Shown: one piece after another, positions 29,398-40,400 of the stretch
Layout of the letters: every line of letters starts with the position of its first letter
How positions within the stretch are numbered: position 1 is the first letter of the stretch
The notes under the pieces: generated by a model
Database searches by the model: none
The model's input: the letters and a program-made list of their open reading frames with translations, nothing else
What the model was told of the DNA's origin: nothing
NCBI GenBank assembly: GCA_902729415.1
Contig: CACVCF010000079.1
Span: 1-64,000 of the forward strand
From: Terasakiella magnetica
Lineage (GTDB): Bacteria; Pseudomonadota; Alphaproteobacteria; Rhodospirillales; Magnetospirillaceae
Length of the DNA stretch: 64,000 nt
Reading direction: 5' to 3'
Translations under genes and position numbers: made by a program

Positions 29398-30411
29398 ATG
29401 AAGTTGGGCACTATCATCGTCGGTCTGCTGGCAACCCTGTTGCTGAATAGCGGGGCCTCGGCCCAGCCGACACCGCCGATCGTCATCAAATTCAGCCATG
29501 TGGTGGCCCCGGACACCCCCAAGGGCAAGGCGGCCGAGTACTTCAAGAAACTGGCGGAGGAACGGACCAAGGGGGCGGTCAAGGTCGAAGTCTATCCCAA
29601 CAGCCAGCTCTACAAAGACAAAGAGGAGATGGAGGCGCTCCAATTGGGCGCGGTCCAGATGCTGGCGCCGTCGCTGGCGAAGTTCGGACCGCTGGGCGTC
29701 AAGGAATTCGAAGTGTTCGACCTGCCCTACATCTTTCCGTCCAAGGACGTGCTGCGTGCCGTCACCGAAGGCCCGCTGGGCCTCAGCCTGCTGAAGAAGC
29801 TGGACAGCAAGGGCATCACCGGTCTGGCTTACTGGGACAACGGCTTCAAGGTCATGAGCGCCAACAAGCCGCTGCGCAAGCCGGAAGACTTCAAGGGTGT
29901 GAAGATGCGCATCCAGTCCTCCAAGGTTCTCGACGCCCAGATGCGGGCCTTGGGCGCCCTACCCCAGGTCATGGCCTTCTCCGAAGTCTATCAGGCCCTG
30001 CAGACCGGCGTCGTCGACGGCACCGAGAATCCGCCCTCCAACATGTTCACTCAAAAAATGCACGAGGTGCAAAAGCACGCCACCGTGTCCAATCACGGCT
30101 ATCTCGGCTATGCGGTGATCGTGAACAAGAAGTTCTGGGACAGCATTCCGGCCGAAACCCGCGCCATCCTTGAAGGGGCCATGAACGAGTCCACCAAGTT
30201 CGCCAACGCCATCGCCCAGACCGAAAATGACGAAGCTCTCAAGGCCATGCAGGCATCCGGCAAGACTGAGTTCTATCAGCTTCAGCCCGCCGAAATGGAA
30301 GCGTGGCGCAAGACTCTGCTGCCGGTCCACGCCGATATGGAAAAGCGCGTGGGCAAGGATTTGATCGACGCCTTCTACAAGGAAGCAGCCAAGTTCGGCT
30401 TCAAGAACTGA
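29398..30411 (+). CDS. dctP: TRAP dicarboxylate transporter, solute-binding protein DctP
   Basis: This periplasmic binding protein of 337 residues has a signal peptide (about 1-23) and the DctP family features: FSHVVAPDTPKGKAAEYFKKL, the helix with the ligand-contact Arg in KMRIQSSKVLD, and the GVVDGTENPPSN region. ATG at 29398 is chosen because GGGAGGA sits seven bases before it; the frame is open 90 bases further. It delivers malate, succinate or fumarate to DctQM in the inner membrane. Confidence 0.95.
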   Translation: MKLGTIIVGLLATLLLNSGASAQPTPPIVIKFSHVVAPDTPKGKAAEYFKKLAEERTKGAVKVEVYPNSQLYKDKEEMEALQLGAVQMLAPSLAKFGPLGVKEFEVFDLPYIFPSKDVLRAVTEGPLGLSLLKKLDSKGITGLAYWDNGFKVMSANKPLRKPEDFKGVKMRIQSSKVLDAQMRALGALPQVMAFSEVYQALQTGVVDGTENPPSNMFTQKMHEVQKHATVSNHGYLGYAVIVNKKFWDSIPAETRAILEGAMNESTKFANAIAQTENDEALKAMQASGKTEFYQLQPAEMEAWRKTLLPVHADMEKRVGKDLIDAFYKEAAKFGFKN

Positions 30412-30489
30412 CCGTGGGGCGGCGGCCCGGCCCAACCCGGCCAAGCCGCCGCCCTATCCCAAGACGGGGTTGCTGTGGGAGGTTCTCTG

Positions 30490-31137
30490 ATGCTGAAAGC
30501 CCTCGACCACCTGGAGGAATGGCTGATCGCCTTCCTCATGGGGGCGGCGACGCTGATCATCTTTGTCGCCGTCATGCACCGCTACGCCTCGGGCGTACCG
30601 TTCCTCTATGAATCCATGCGGGTGTTCCACTTCTCCTGGGCCCAGGAGTTGTGCATTTACATGTTCGTCTGGATGGCCAAATTCGGCGCCGCCTATGGCG
30701 TGCGCACCGGCATCCATGTCGGCGTCGATGTGGTGATCAACCGCCTCTCCGCCCCCTGGCGCAACAAGTTCATCATCTTTGGCCTTTTGGCCGGAGCGCT
30801 GTTCACCGGCACCATCGGTTCGCTGGGGGCTCATTTCGTCTACGAAATGGCGGGGACCGACCAGACCTCGTCGGATATGGAGGTTCCCATGTGGATTGTC
30901 TATCTGGCGATCCCCTGCGGTTCCTACCTCATGTGCTTCCGCTTCCTTCAGGTGTGCTGGACCTTCGTCCGCACCGGCGAATTGCCGCACCACGATCACG
31001 GACATGTGGAGGGGCTGGCGGAAGACGCTGCCGACCCGCAGCGCAAAGCCCAGGATATCAACTGGTTTGAAATGGCCGACAATCTGCACCCTAAGGATGT
31101 GGGCCAGACCCAGGGCGATGGGGAGAAGCGGCCATGA
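30490..31137 (+). CDS. dctQ: TRAP transporter small membrane subunit DctQ
   Basis: This is the four-helix small subunit of the TRAP transporter, 215 residues. Hydrophobic segments lie near 13-30, 52-70, 92-112 and 135-155, and a hydrophilic tail follows, longer than usual and ending in an acidic, His-rich stretch (HHDHGH). ATG at 30490 follows GGGAGG. Its stop overlaps dctM (ATGA). Confidence 0.93.
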   Translation: MLKALDHLEEWLIAFLMGAATLIIFVAVMHRYASGVPFLYESMRVFHFSWAQELCIYMFVWMAKFGAAYGVRTGIHVGVDVVINRLSAPWRNKFIIFGLLAGALFTGTIGSLGAHFVYEMAGTDQTSSDMEVPMWIVYLAIPCGSYLMCFRFLQVCWTFVRTGELPHHDHGHVEGLAEDAADPQRKAQDINWFEMADNLHPKDVGQTQGDGEKRP

Positions 31138-32417
31138 ACGCAGCCATCATTTTCGGTCTGCTGCTGACCCTGATGCTGACCGGCATGCCGATCTCCATCT
31201 CGCTGGGCCTGACCGTTCTCACCTTCTTGTTCACCATGACCCATGTTCCGGTGGAGGCGGTGGCGCTGAAGCTGTTCACCGGCATCGAGAAGTTCGAGAT
31301 CATGTCGATCCCGTTCTTCATCCTGGCGGGCAACTTCCTGACCCATGGCGGTGTTGCCCGGCGCATGATCAATTTCGCCAGCGCCATGGTCGGCCACTGG
31401 CATGGCGGCCTTGGCCTGGCGGGCGTCATGGCCTGTGCCCTGTTCGCCGCCGTGTCGGGGTCAAGCCCCGCAACCGTGGTCGCCATCGGTTCCATCATCC
31501 TGCCCGCCATGGTCAAGCAGGGCTTTCCCGACCGCTTCGGCGCGGGCATCATCACCACCTCGGGCGCCCTGGGCATCCTAATTCCCCCTTCCATCGTCAT
31601 GGTCATGTACGCGGTCGCCACCAACACCTCGGTGGGTGCCCTGTTCATGGCGGGCGTCATTCCCGGTCTGATGCTCGCCACCCTCCTGGGGCTGGTCACC
31701 TGGTACCGGGCGTGGAAGAACAACTACCCCCGCGGCGAGGTGGCCTCGTGGAGCGAACGTCTCCGCACCCTGCGCGAGGCGTTTTGGGGGCTGGCCCTGA
31801 TCATCATCGTGATCGGCGGCATCTATACCGGCACCTTCACCCCCACCGAGGCGGCGGCCATGAGCGCGGTCTATGCCTTCCTCATCGCCGTCTTCGTCTA
31901 CAAGGATATGCCGCTGAAAGGCGTGCCGAAGGTCTTGCTATCCTCGGCCAATATGAGCGCCATGCTGCTCTACATCATCACCAATGCGGTGCTGTTCTCG
32001 TTCGTGCTTGCCAACGAGAATATTCCCCAAGCCATCGCTGACTGGATCGTCGGCAAGGATCTCGGGATCATCGCCTTCTTACTGGTGGTCAATGTGCTGC
32101 TGCTGATGGCAGGCAACTTCATGGAGCCCAGTTCCATCGTCCTGATCATGGCCCCCATCTTGTTCCCGGTGGCCATCAAACTGGGGATTGATCCGGTACA
32201 TTTCGGCATCCTGATCGTGGTCAACATGGAGGTTGGCATGTGCCACCCCCCTGTCGGCCTCAACCTCTATGTGGCGTCGGGCATCACCAAGATGGGTATC
32301 TCAGATCTGACAGTGGCGGTGCTGCCGTGGCTGCTGGCCATGCTGGCCTTCCTGGGGCTCATCACCTATGTGCCGATAATTTCCACCTGGCTGCCCCGAA
32401 CCCTGGGCATGATGTAG
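31134..32417 (+). CDS. dctM: TRAP transporter large membrane subunit DctM
   Basis: This sodium-coupled permease subunit of 427 residues has about twelve hydrophobic segments. Family signatures are SGSSPATVVAIGSIILPAM, GALGILIPPSIVMVMYAV and the second repeat MCHPPVGLNLYV. It is coupled to dctQ by ATGA and completes the uptake system with DctP. Confidence 0.95.
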   Translation: MNAAIIFGLLLTLMLTGMPISISLGLTVLTFLFTMTHVPVEAVALKLFTGIEKFEIMSIPFFILAGNFLTHGGVARRMINFASAMVGHWHGGLGLAGVMACALFAAVSGSSPATVVAIGSIILPAMVKQGFPDRFGAGIITTSGALGILIPPSIVMVMYAVATNTSVGALFMAGVIPGLMLATLLGLVTWYRAWKNNYPRGEVASWSERLRTLREAFWGLALIIIVIGGIYTGTFTPTEAAAMSAVYAFLIAVFVYKDMPLKGVPKVLLSSANMSAMLLYIITNAVLFSFVLANENIPQAIADWIVGKDLGIIAFLLVVNVLLLMAGNFMEPSSIVLIMAPILFPVAIKLGIDPVHFGILIVVNMEVGMCHPPVGLNLYVASGITKMGISDLTVAVLPWLLAMLAFLGLITYVPIISTWLPRTLGMM

Positions 32418-32462
32418 CGGACCCGGAAAGCCTTTCCACACATGGGACGACAGGACATGACC

Positions 32463-33482
32463 ATGGACAGAGCGGAAGCGCCCCTTTTCACCACGCAGCC
32501 CTGGAGGCGGATCCGGGTCTTAACCGCTCTGTTTGCCCTGGTGCTGGCTTTCCCCGCCGCCGCAGCCGAAGCACCGCCGCGGCCCACCCTCGCCAGTTCG
32601 CACTCCTTGGCGGGGCGGATCTGGCAGCCTTCGACCCGAACCTGGCTCTCACCCGAGGACTTGATGGCCGAGATTTTGGCCGCGGGGATGGTCATTCTCG
32701 GTGAGACCCACGATAACCCCGACCATCATGCCGTTCAGGCCTGGGTGGTGCGGCGGTTGGGTGCGGCGGGGCGCCGCCCCCTTACCGCTTTCGAGATGAT
32801 GGATACCGACGAGCAGGGCAAAATCGACGCCACCCTCGCCGCCCATCCCGGCCAAGCCGATTTCCTGGGCGAGGCCCTGGAGTGGAACCGTCGGGGGTGG
32901 CCCGATTGGCCGCTTTACCGCCCCATCGTCGAGGCGACCTTGGCCGCGAAGGGCGAGATCAAGGGCGCCAATCTGCCGCGTGACCTCACCCGCCAGATCG
33001 CGAGGGGAGGAGCATCGGCGGACATAGAAGCCCAGTTTGGCCTCGACAGCCCTCTCCGCCCCACCGAGGCCAAGGCGATGGAGGCGGAAATCCGCGACGG
33101 CCATTGCAACATGCTGCCCGACTCGGCCATTCCAGGCATGGTGAAGGTGCAGCGCGCCCGCGACGCCGCCATGGCGGAAGTCCTGGCGTTTCAGGCCACC
33201 CGCCCGGAAGCCGGGCCGGCAGTCCTGATCACCGGCTCGGGCCACGCCCGCACCGATCGAGGCGTTCCGGCCCGAACCCGCCATCTGCTGCCGGGCATCC
33301 CCATCGTGTCACTGGCGCTGGTGGAGGCGGAAGACGGCGAGACCGCGCCTGCTGCCTATGCCCGCCTGTTCGGCGCCCAAACCGTCCCCTTCGACGCAAT
33401 CTGGTTCACCGCCAAAGCCGCGCGCGAGGATCAATGCGCGCAACTGGGCAAGCATCTGGAAAAGAAGAAGGGAAAGGAATAG
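32463..33482 (+). CDS. ChaN-like haem-binding uptake protein (Tiki superfamily)
   Basis: The exported protein of about 339 residues has a signal peptide in the first 35. The ChaN/Tiki family motif is seen in VILGETHDNPDHHAVQ, with further conserved FEMMDTD and a late TGSGHARTDRGVP. Campylobacter ChaR/ChaN binds haem; other members may be metalloproteases, so the activity here is open. Three in-frame ATGs lie at 32442, 32457 and 32463; the last is preferred because AGGA lies seven bases before it. It follows dctM by 45 bases and may be read through from it. Confidence 0.8.
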   Translation: MDRAEAPLFTTQPWRRIRVLTALFALVLAFPAAAAEAPPRPTLASSHSLAGRIWQPSTRTWLSPEDLMAEILAAGMVILGETHDNPDHHAVQAWVVRRLGAAGRRPLTAFEMMDTDEQGKIDATLAAHPGQADFLGEALEWNRRGWPDWPLYRPIVEATLAAKGEIKGANLPRDLTRQIARGGASADIEAQFGLDSPLRPTEAKAMEAEIRDGHCNMLPDSAIPGMVKVQRARDAAMAEVLAFQATRPEAGPAVLITGSGHARTDRGVPARTRHLLPGIPIVSLALVEAEDGETAPAAYARLFGAQTVPFDAIWFTAKAAREDQCAQLGKHLEKKKGKE

Positions 33483-33489
33483 CCCCGTC

Positions 33490-34665
33490 CTACATACCGC
33501 GTTCAAAATCGGCGGGGGCGCGGATATAGGCCTGGAAGATGTCGGGCAGCTTCTTGCGCAGGTCGGAATCGGGGTCGTTCTGATCCAGCTTGGCCATCGA
33601 GATCTTCTCGCAGAACATCTTGACCAGCTTCTTGTTACCGGGCACGCCAAAGATCTCGGCGAATTTCTCGTCGCCCAGTTTGTCCGTGCCCACTTCCAGA
33701 AAGATGGGAATCTGATTGAACTGAAGGAAACGGACGATCTGATTGATGGATTCCGCCGACAGAATGTGGAGATGGCTGGCCATCTGCTCCAGATCCTTGG
33801 CGTTCTGAACTTCCATGGCTTCCAGGCGATCGCAATCGACGCACATCTCCCAGAACTTCTCACCCATCTTGTCGTAGACGGTGCCGTGCAGAAAGTCGTA
33901 GCGGTCCTTGCCCAGGAACGCGATACCCTTGGCGGCCAGGGGTTGGGTGTCAAGCATCTCGCGCATCATGGAATCCGACAAGATCCGCTTGGCCGAATCC
34001 ATGCTGTGCCGCCCGATATCGGCCAAAGCGGCGATCCCTTCCGGAGTCCGCAGCGTGGTGACGCCCAGGCCCATCTCCCGGATCAGCTTCACCGGCAGTT
34101 CGGCGAAATAGGGGATCAGCGGCACCTGCCAGTCGTAATCCAGGTAATCCTTGATGGCGCCATAAAACTGGTCGGCCTGGGTCGGCGACGGCTTGGGCAC
34201 CTCCATGTCGCCCCACTTGCCCGAAACCAGCGAGGTCAGCCTGGCCAGCAGCCCCTTGGGCTCCGGCGGCTTGGCCGGGGCGGGCTTCTCGGCGGTGCCA
34301 TAGCGCTTTTCCGCATAGGCCTTGGTGCCGGAACGGACCACCATGCTGATGACCTGATTGAGCGAGCGCTCACAGCGCAACGGCTTGTCATCCTCAAGCA
34401 CCGGATCGCCCTTGGCATCCACCAGCAGATCCTGAAACAGGTCACGCTTGGTCTTGACCAATTGCATGCAGGCATAGAGCAGGTCCGGCGTCGCCATAAC
34501 GCTGGAATAGGGCGTGGGAAACGCCGCCAGAGCTGGAATCAGCTGAGTCAGCCGTTCGGTCACCGGTCCCTTGATGGTGGTGACGATTTCCTTACGATGA
34601 GCGGCATCCTTATCCAGAGGCTTGGCGGCCCCCGGCTTCGCAGCCTTCGCAGAACTAACCATCAT
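33490..34665 (-). CDS. Conserved hypothetical protein
   Basis: This is a soluble protein of about 391 residues, rich in charged helices and without signal peptide or membrane segment. A Lys/Pro/Ala-rich stretch at about 125-140 separates an N-terminal from a C-terminal part. I recognise no family. GGGGGA precedes the start (ATG at 34665 or 34662). It lies 22 bases after the DUF2336 gene, so the two probably form an operon and may act together. It ends eight bases from the convergent ChaN-like gene. Confidence 0.8.
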   Translation of the reverse strand: MMVSSAKAAKPGAAKPLDKDAAHRKEIVTTIKGPVTERLTQLIPALAAFPTPYSSVMATPDLLYACMQLVKTKRDLFQDLLVDAKGDPVLEDDKPLRCERSLNQVISMVVRSGTKAYAEKRYGTAEKPAPAKPPEPKGLLARLTSLVSGKWGDMEVPKPSPTQADQFYGAIKDYLDYDWQVPLIPYFAELPVKLIREMGLGVTTLRTPEGIAALADIGRHSMDSAKRILSDSMMREMLDTQPLAAKGIAFLGKDRYDFLHGTVYDKMGEKFWEMCVDCDRLEAMEVQNAKDLEQMASHLHILSAESINQIVRFLQFNQIPIFLEVGTDKLGDEKFAEIFGVPGNKKLVKMFCEKISMAKLDQNDPDSDLRKKLPDIFQAYIRAPADFERGM

Positions 34666-34687
34666 TCCCCCTTACCGAAAGCCACCG

Positions 34688-35803
34688 TCACTCGCCCAGC
34701 ACGGTGGTGGGAAGCTGGTTCATCTTAGCCAGCAGATATTCGAGATCGTCGTTCTCGAACTCCACTCCCAAATCGCCGTATTGAGTCAGGATACGCTCAA
34801 TCATCCGGCGCGAGAAGCGTTCACGGTCGTTGGGGCGGCCGTCGTACTCCATCTCATACGACACATCGATGGCGGCGCGCATGGCGGCAAAGAATGCCTT
34901 GGGCAGGCCGCCCTTCTCGAACAGCGCCTCGAAGCCGCGCTTGCCCGCGTCATGGATCAGGGTCCGGCAGTTCTCGACCTTGATCCGCGCCAACCGGGCC
35001 AGCGCCACCTCGAAGAAGGTCATATCGCCCATGCAGACGGCGCGCAGCATGATTGAAGGCGTCAACCGCCCCACCCGCGCCAGATGTTCGACCAATTGGG
35101 CGACATCGCTTTCCGAATTGGACAGCCCCAGCACCGCCAGTTCGCGCGCCTGGATCATCATGGCGGCGGCGGCTTCGGGGGTCAGGTCGGGCCGCGCCAT
35201 CAGGTGTTGGCGCAGATTCTCCGACACTTTGGTCATCAGGCGTTCGGCCACGGTGATGGGCAGCGCCTTGCGCTCCACCAGGGACTTTCCCACCGCCTCA
35301 TTTTCACCGAATTTATCGACGACCCGGTTAAGAGTGCTCTCGGCGATCTCGGCGCCTTCGTTGGAAACCAGGGTGGCGACCACGGTCTCGTCGCCGGACT
35401 CCACCAGGGCGTCGGCCAGATCGGCCGACACGGTATGGCGCGAAGCCACGGCCACCTGTTTTTCCGGGCTTTGGCTGCGGACGATCTCGATCAGATCCTC
35501 GTCGGTAAGGACGTCGGAGAATTGCAGCATGGGCAGCGACACATCTTCCACGTCCTGGGCCAAGGCGATGGCCACATCGTGGGGAACGGTGGGATTTTCC
35601 TTGAGTTGACGCGACAGGGCCTCGCGCACCCGTACCTCGGCATCGCGGACCATCAGACGGAAGATATCCTCGGCCAGCTTGCGCTCGCCCTCGCTCAACC
35701 CCTGGTGCTGAGACGCGATCTTATCCGCGATTTCAGCGCGTGTGTCCCCCGTTGGGTTCGACAGCAGGCGCTTGACATCTTCCTCGTTGAGCTTCTGTTC
35801 CAC
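34688..35803 (-). CDS. DUF2336 domain protein
   Basis: This all-helical protein of about 371 residues shows HEAT-like repeats typical of DUF2336, a family common in alphaproteobacteria with no firmly assigned function (for example FSDVLTDEDLIEIVRS followed by VAVASRHTVSADLADAL). The start is either GTG at 35803 or TTG at 35839; GTG is preferred as the commoner codon. It is first of a two-gene operon with the unknown protein at 33490. A scaffold or signalling role is plausible but unproven. Confidence 0.85.
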   Translation of the reverse strand: MEQKLNEEDVKRLLSNPTGDTRAEIADKIASQHQGLSEGERKLAEDIFRLMVRDAEVRVREALSRQLKENPTVPHDVAIALAQDVEDVSLPMLQFSDVLTDEDLIEIVRSQSPEKQVAVASRHTVSADLADALVESGDETVVATLVSNEGAEIAESTLNRVVDKFGENEAVGKSLVERKALPITVAERLMTKVSENLRQHLMARPDLTPEAAAAMMIQARELAVLGLSNSESDVAQLVEHLARVGRLTPSIMLRAVCMGDMTFFEVALARLARIKVENCRTLIHDAGKRGFEALFEKGGLPKAFFAAMRAAIDVSYEMEYDGRPNDRERFSRRMIERILTQYGDLGVEFENDDLEYLLAKMNQLPTTVLGE

Positions 35804-35881
35804 GGCTGTCTTCTCTTGCCCTTTGTCCGGACTATACAACGCTTCCCACGTGCTGAACAGGCGACAACGCGCCCTTCGTTC

Positions 35882-36589
35882 CTATACTGAACTCATAGCG
35901 GCCAAGAAGGCGTCCAGAACCTGCGGCCCGTGCCGTTCCAGCAGTGGCGCGGCCGAAACGGTGGCCGCCCGAAGCCCGCAGACCGACAGCCCGGCCACCG
36001 AACCGATCTCCGCCGCGTGGCCGATGAACCAGCGCTCCATCCCCCGGGCGGTGGCCTCGACATGAAACTGCAGCCCCAAGGCGGCGCCCCCCCACGCGAA
36101 CGCCTGATTGCGGGTTATGGCGGTCGAAGCCAGCAACGTCGCCCCTGCAGGCAGGTCGAAGGTATCGCCGTGCCAGTGCAGCACCGGGATGCCCGCCAGC
36201 GCCTTGAGCGGCGAGGCCATCCCAGCCTCGCTCAAATCCAGCCGCGACCAGCCGATTTCCTTGACCCCATTGTTGGGATAGACCCTGGCACCCAGGGCGC
36301 GGGCGATCAATTGCGCCCCCAGGCAGATGCCGATGAGGGGGCGCCCGGCCTGAAGCCGCGCCGCGATCAGCGCCAGTTCATGGCGGAGAAAGGGATAGAT
36401 GTCGTCCTCGTAGGCGCCGATGGGACCGCCCAGCACCACCACCAGATCCGCGGCCAGCGGATCGAGCGCCGCCAGATCGTCCCAGCCCGCCTCGACATAG
36501 GTGATGTCATATCCGGCGCGCAGCAGGACGGGCTCGAAGCTTCCAAGATCTTCGAACGCCACGTGACGGATGGCTAGGCAATGCGTCAT
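35882..36589 (-). CDS. Class I glutamine amidotransferase (GMP synthase-like)
   Basis: This 235-residue stand-alone amidotransferase domain has the nucleophile Cys in GICLGAQLIA and the catalytic His in LQFHVEA. No synthetase domain is attached, so it is not GuaA. Relatives act on glutamine or gamma-glutamyl compounds. ATG at 36589 gives the family's usual N terminus. Confidence 0.88.
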   Translation of the reverse strand: MTHCLAIRHVAFEDLGSFEPVLLRAGYDITYVEAGWDDLAALDPLAADLVVVLGGPIGAYEDDIYPFLRHELALIAARLQAGRPLIGICLGAQLIARALGARVYPNNGVKEIGWSRLDLSEAGMASPLKALAGIPVLHWHGDTFDLPAGATLLASTAITRNQAFAWGGAALGLQFHVEATARGMERWFIGHAAEIGSVAGLSVCGLRAATVSAAPLLERHGPQVLDAFLAAMSSV

Positions 36590-36672
36590 GACCCCCCAAT
36601 CGGAACGGTCGTCATCCACCCTTCATACCCGAGGATCACCCCCGCGTCGAGGCTGGAAAGCTGCCCGCCCCC

Positions 36673-38388
36673 TCATGCCGCACGCACGTTGCCCAGGAAC
36701 TGCTCAATGGTTCCCCGCAGGCGGCCCGACTGGTCGGCCAGGGTGCGCGACGCCTCCAGCACTTCACGAGATGACCGCCCGGTCTGGTCGGCGGCATCTT
36801 GCACCTGCACCACATTGCCGGAAACCTCGGCGGTTCCCGCCGCCGCCTGTTCGACATTGCGGGCGATTTCCTGGGTGGCGGCGCTTTGGGCGCTGACGGC
36901 GTCGGCCACATCGCCGGAGATATGCCCGATTTCCTCGATCACCCGGACGATGGTGGCGATGGTATCAACCACACGGGTGGTCTGCTCCTGAATGGCGGAA
37001 ATCTGCTGGCCAATCTCGTCGGTGGCCCGCGCCGTCTGGTTGGCGAGGTTCTTGACTTCCCCCGCCACCACGGCGAAGCCCTTGCCCGCCTCACCGGCAC
37101 GCGCCGCTTCGATGGTGGCGTTCAAGGCCAGCAGGTTGGTCTGGGCCGCGATGTCGTTGATCAGCTGGACTACCTCGCCGATCTTCTGCGCGGTGGAGGC
37201 CAGTTCGCTGACCACCTCGCCAGCGCGCGAGGCCTCGGCCACCGCATTGCGGGAAATCTCGCTGGAATGGCCGACCTGCCGGCCGATCTCGTGGATCGAG
37301 CTGGACAATTCCTCGGCGGCGGCGGCGACGGTCTGAACATTGACCGAGGCTTCCTCCGAGGCGGCGGCCACGGCCGTGGCCTGCTGGCTGGTCTGGGCGG
37401 CGGTGGCGCTCATGCAGCCGGCGGTCGCCTGAAGCTGATTGGCGGCGGCGGCCACCAGATGCATCATGTCGCTGGCAGCCTCGTCGAAGGTCGTCGTCAA
37501 CTGCTCGATCCGGGCCGCCCGTTCACGCTGGGCCTCGTCGGCCGCGCGCTGGGCCTCCTCCAACTGGCGCTGACGGATGAGATTGCCGCGGAAGACCTCC
37601 ATGGCCACCGCCATCTCCCCGATTTCATCGCCACGGGCGGCGGAGGGAATGGTGACCGAGGTATCGCCCTTGGACAGGGTCTCCATGGCCTCGGTCATGC
37701 CAACCAGCGGCGGGACGATGCTGGCCGCGGTCCGGGCCGCCGTCAGCAGAGCCGCCAGCACCCCGATGATCAGCGCGGCGATGGCCACGGTGACCATGGT
37801 GCTGATCATGGACGACACTTCCTGGGAATCGGCGGTCAGCATCTTTTGCTGGTTGTCGATCATGCCGCCGGTGCGGCGCCCGTCAGCTCCCTTCTCACCC
37901 GACAGCACGATGACCAGACGGCGCACATTGGGAACCGCCTCGGCGACCAGAACCTCGATCGCCTCCTTGGTGGCGCCCAGCCCCTCGGACTTATCCTGCG
38001 CCTTGCGCAGATTGCCCAGCAGCGTCTTGGCCTCGGTCCATAATTCCTTGTTGCGGGACTCGGTGAAACCGGCCGACAACTTATCCATGGCGGCGATGGA
38101 GCCATCAAGGTCGGACCAGGCATCGGCCCGTTCCTTCTTGAAACTGTCGTTGCCCGTCAGAAGATAGCCGCGCAATGCAGCCAGAGAGGCGAACATATCG
38201 CCCTCGATGGCGGTACTGGTCTGCGCTACCGGCATGCGGAAGTTGATCATGCGCTCGGATGAAGCCCGAACCCCAGAGGCTTCGAAGACAATCACACCGC
38301 AAACCACGGCGATCAGCCCACATAGAATCCCAAAGCCCAGCCATAACCGTTGCCCGATCCTCAGACCGGTCGATGATACGTTTGCCAT
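36673..38388 (-). CDS. Methyl-accepting chemotaxis protein
   Basis: This chemoreceptor of 571 residues has a first helix at about 15-35, a periplasmic four-helix-type sensor (about 40-190) with the CHASE3-like motif RGYLLTGN, a second helix near 195-220, HAMP, and a signalling domain with [26 protein letters not shown] at the tip. It closely resembles the receptor at 58680 in both halves, including RMPVA near residue 53 and GGMIDNQ before the second helix. The two are paralogues with perhaps related ligands. The ligand is unknown. Confidence 0.93.
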   Translation of the reverse strand: MANVSSTGLRIGQRLWLGFGILCGLIAVVCGVIVFEASGVRASSERMINFRMPVAQTSTAIEGDMFASLAALRGYLLTGNDSFKKERADAWSDLDGSIAAMDKLSAGFTESRNKELWTEAKTLLGNLRKAQDKSEGLGATKEAIEVLVAEAVPNVRRLVIVLSGEKGADGRRTGGMIDNQQKMLTADSQEVSSMISTMVTVAIAALIIGVLAALLTAARTAASIVPPLVGMTEAMETLSKGDTSVTIPSAARGDEIGEMAVAMEVFRGNLIRQRQLEEAQRAADEAQRERAARIEQLTTTFDEAASDMMHLVAAAANQLQATAGCMSATAAQTSQQATAVAAASEEASVNVQTVAAAAEELSSSIHEIGRQVGHSSEISRNAVAEASRAGEVVSELASTAQKIGEVVQLINDIAAQTNLLALNATIEAARAGEAGKGFAVVAGEVKNLANQTARATDEIGQQISAIQEQTTRVVDTIATIVRVIEEIGHISGDVADAVSAQSAATQEIARNVEQAAAGTAEVSGNVVQVQDAADQTGRSSREVLEASRTLADQSGRLRGTIEQFLGNVRAA

Positions 38389-38603
38389 TGCCCCCCCAAC
38401 CGAAACGTCAAAAACGCCTGCATCACGTTAAACGCCGATAATCACTGCTATGCAAAAGGGTTAGCCCTTTTTTCTTAACAAATATCAAATGAGTGATCCG
38501 ATATCCACTATTTCTGTGCATCGGATTTCCCCTAGGCCGGATCGGCCATCCGGCAGCACTTTCCATTTGCATCCCATGCGGAGCGAGCGCAAATCTCAGA
38601 ACC

Positions 38604-40396
<1,793 letters not shown>

Positions 40397-40400
<4 letters not shown>

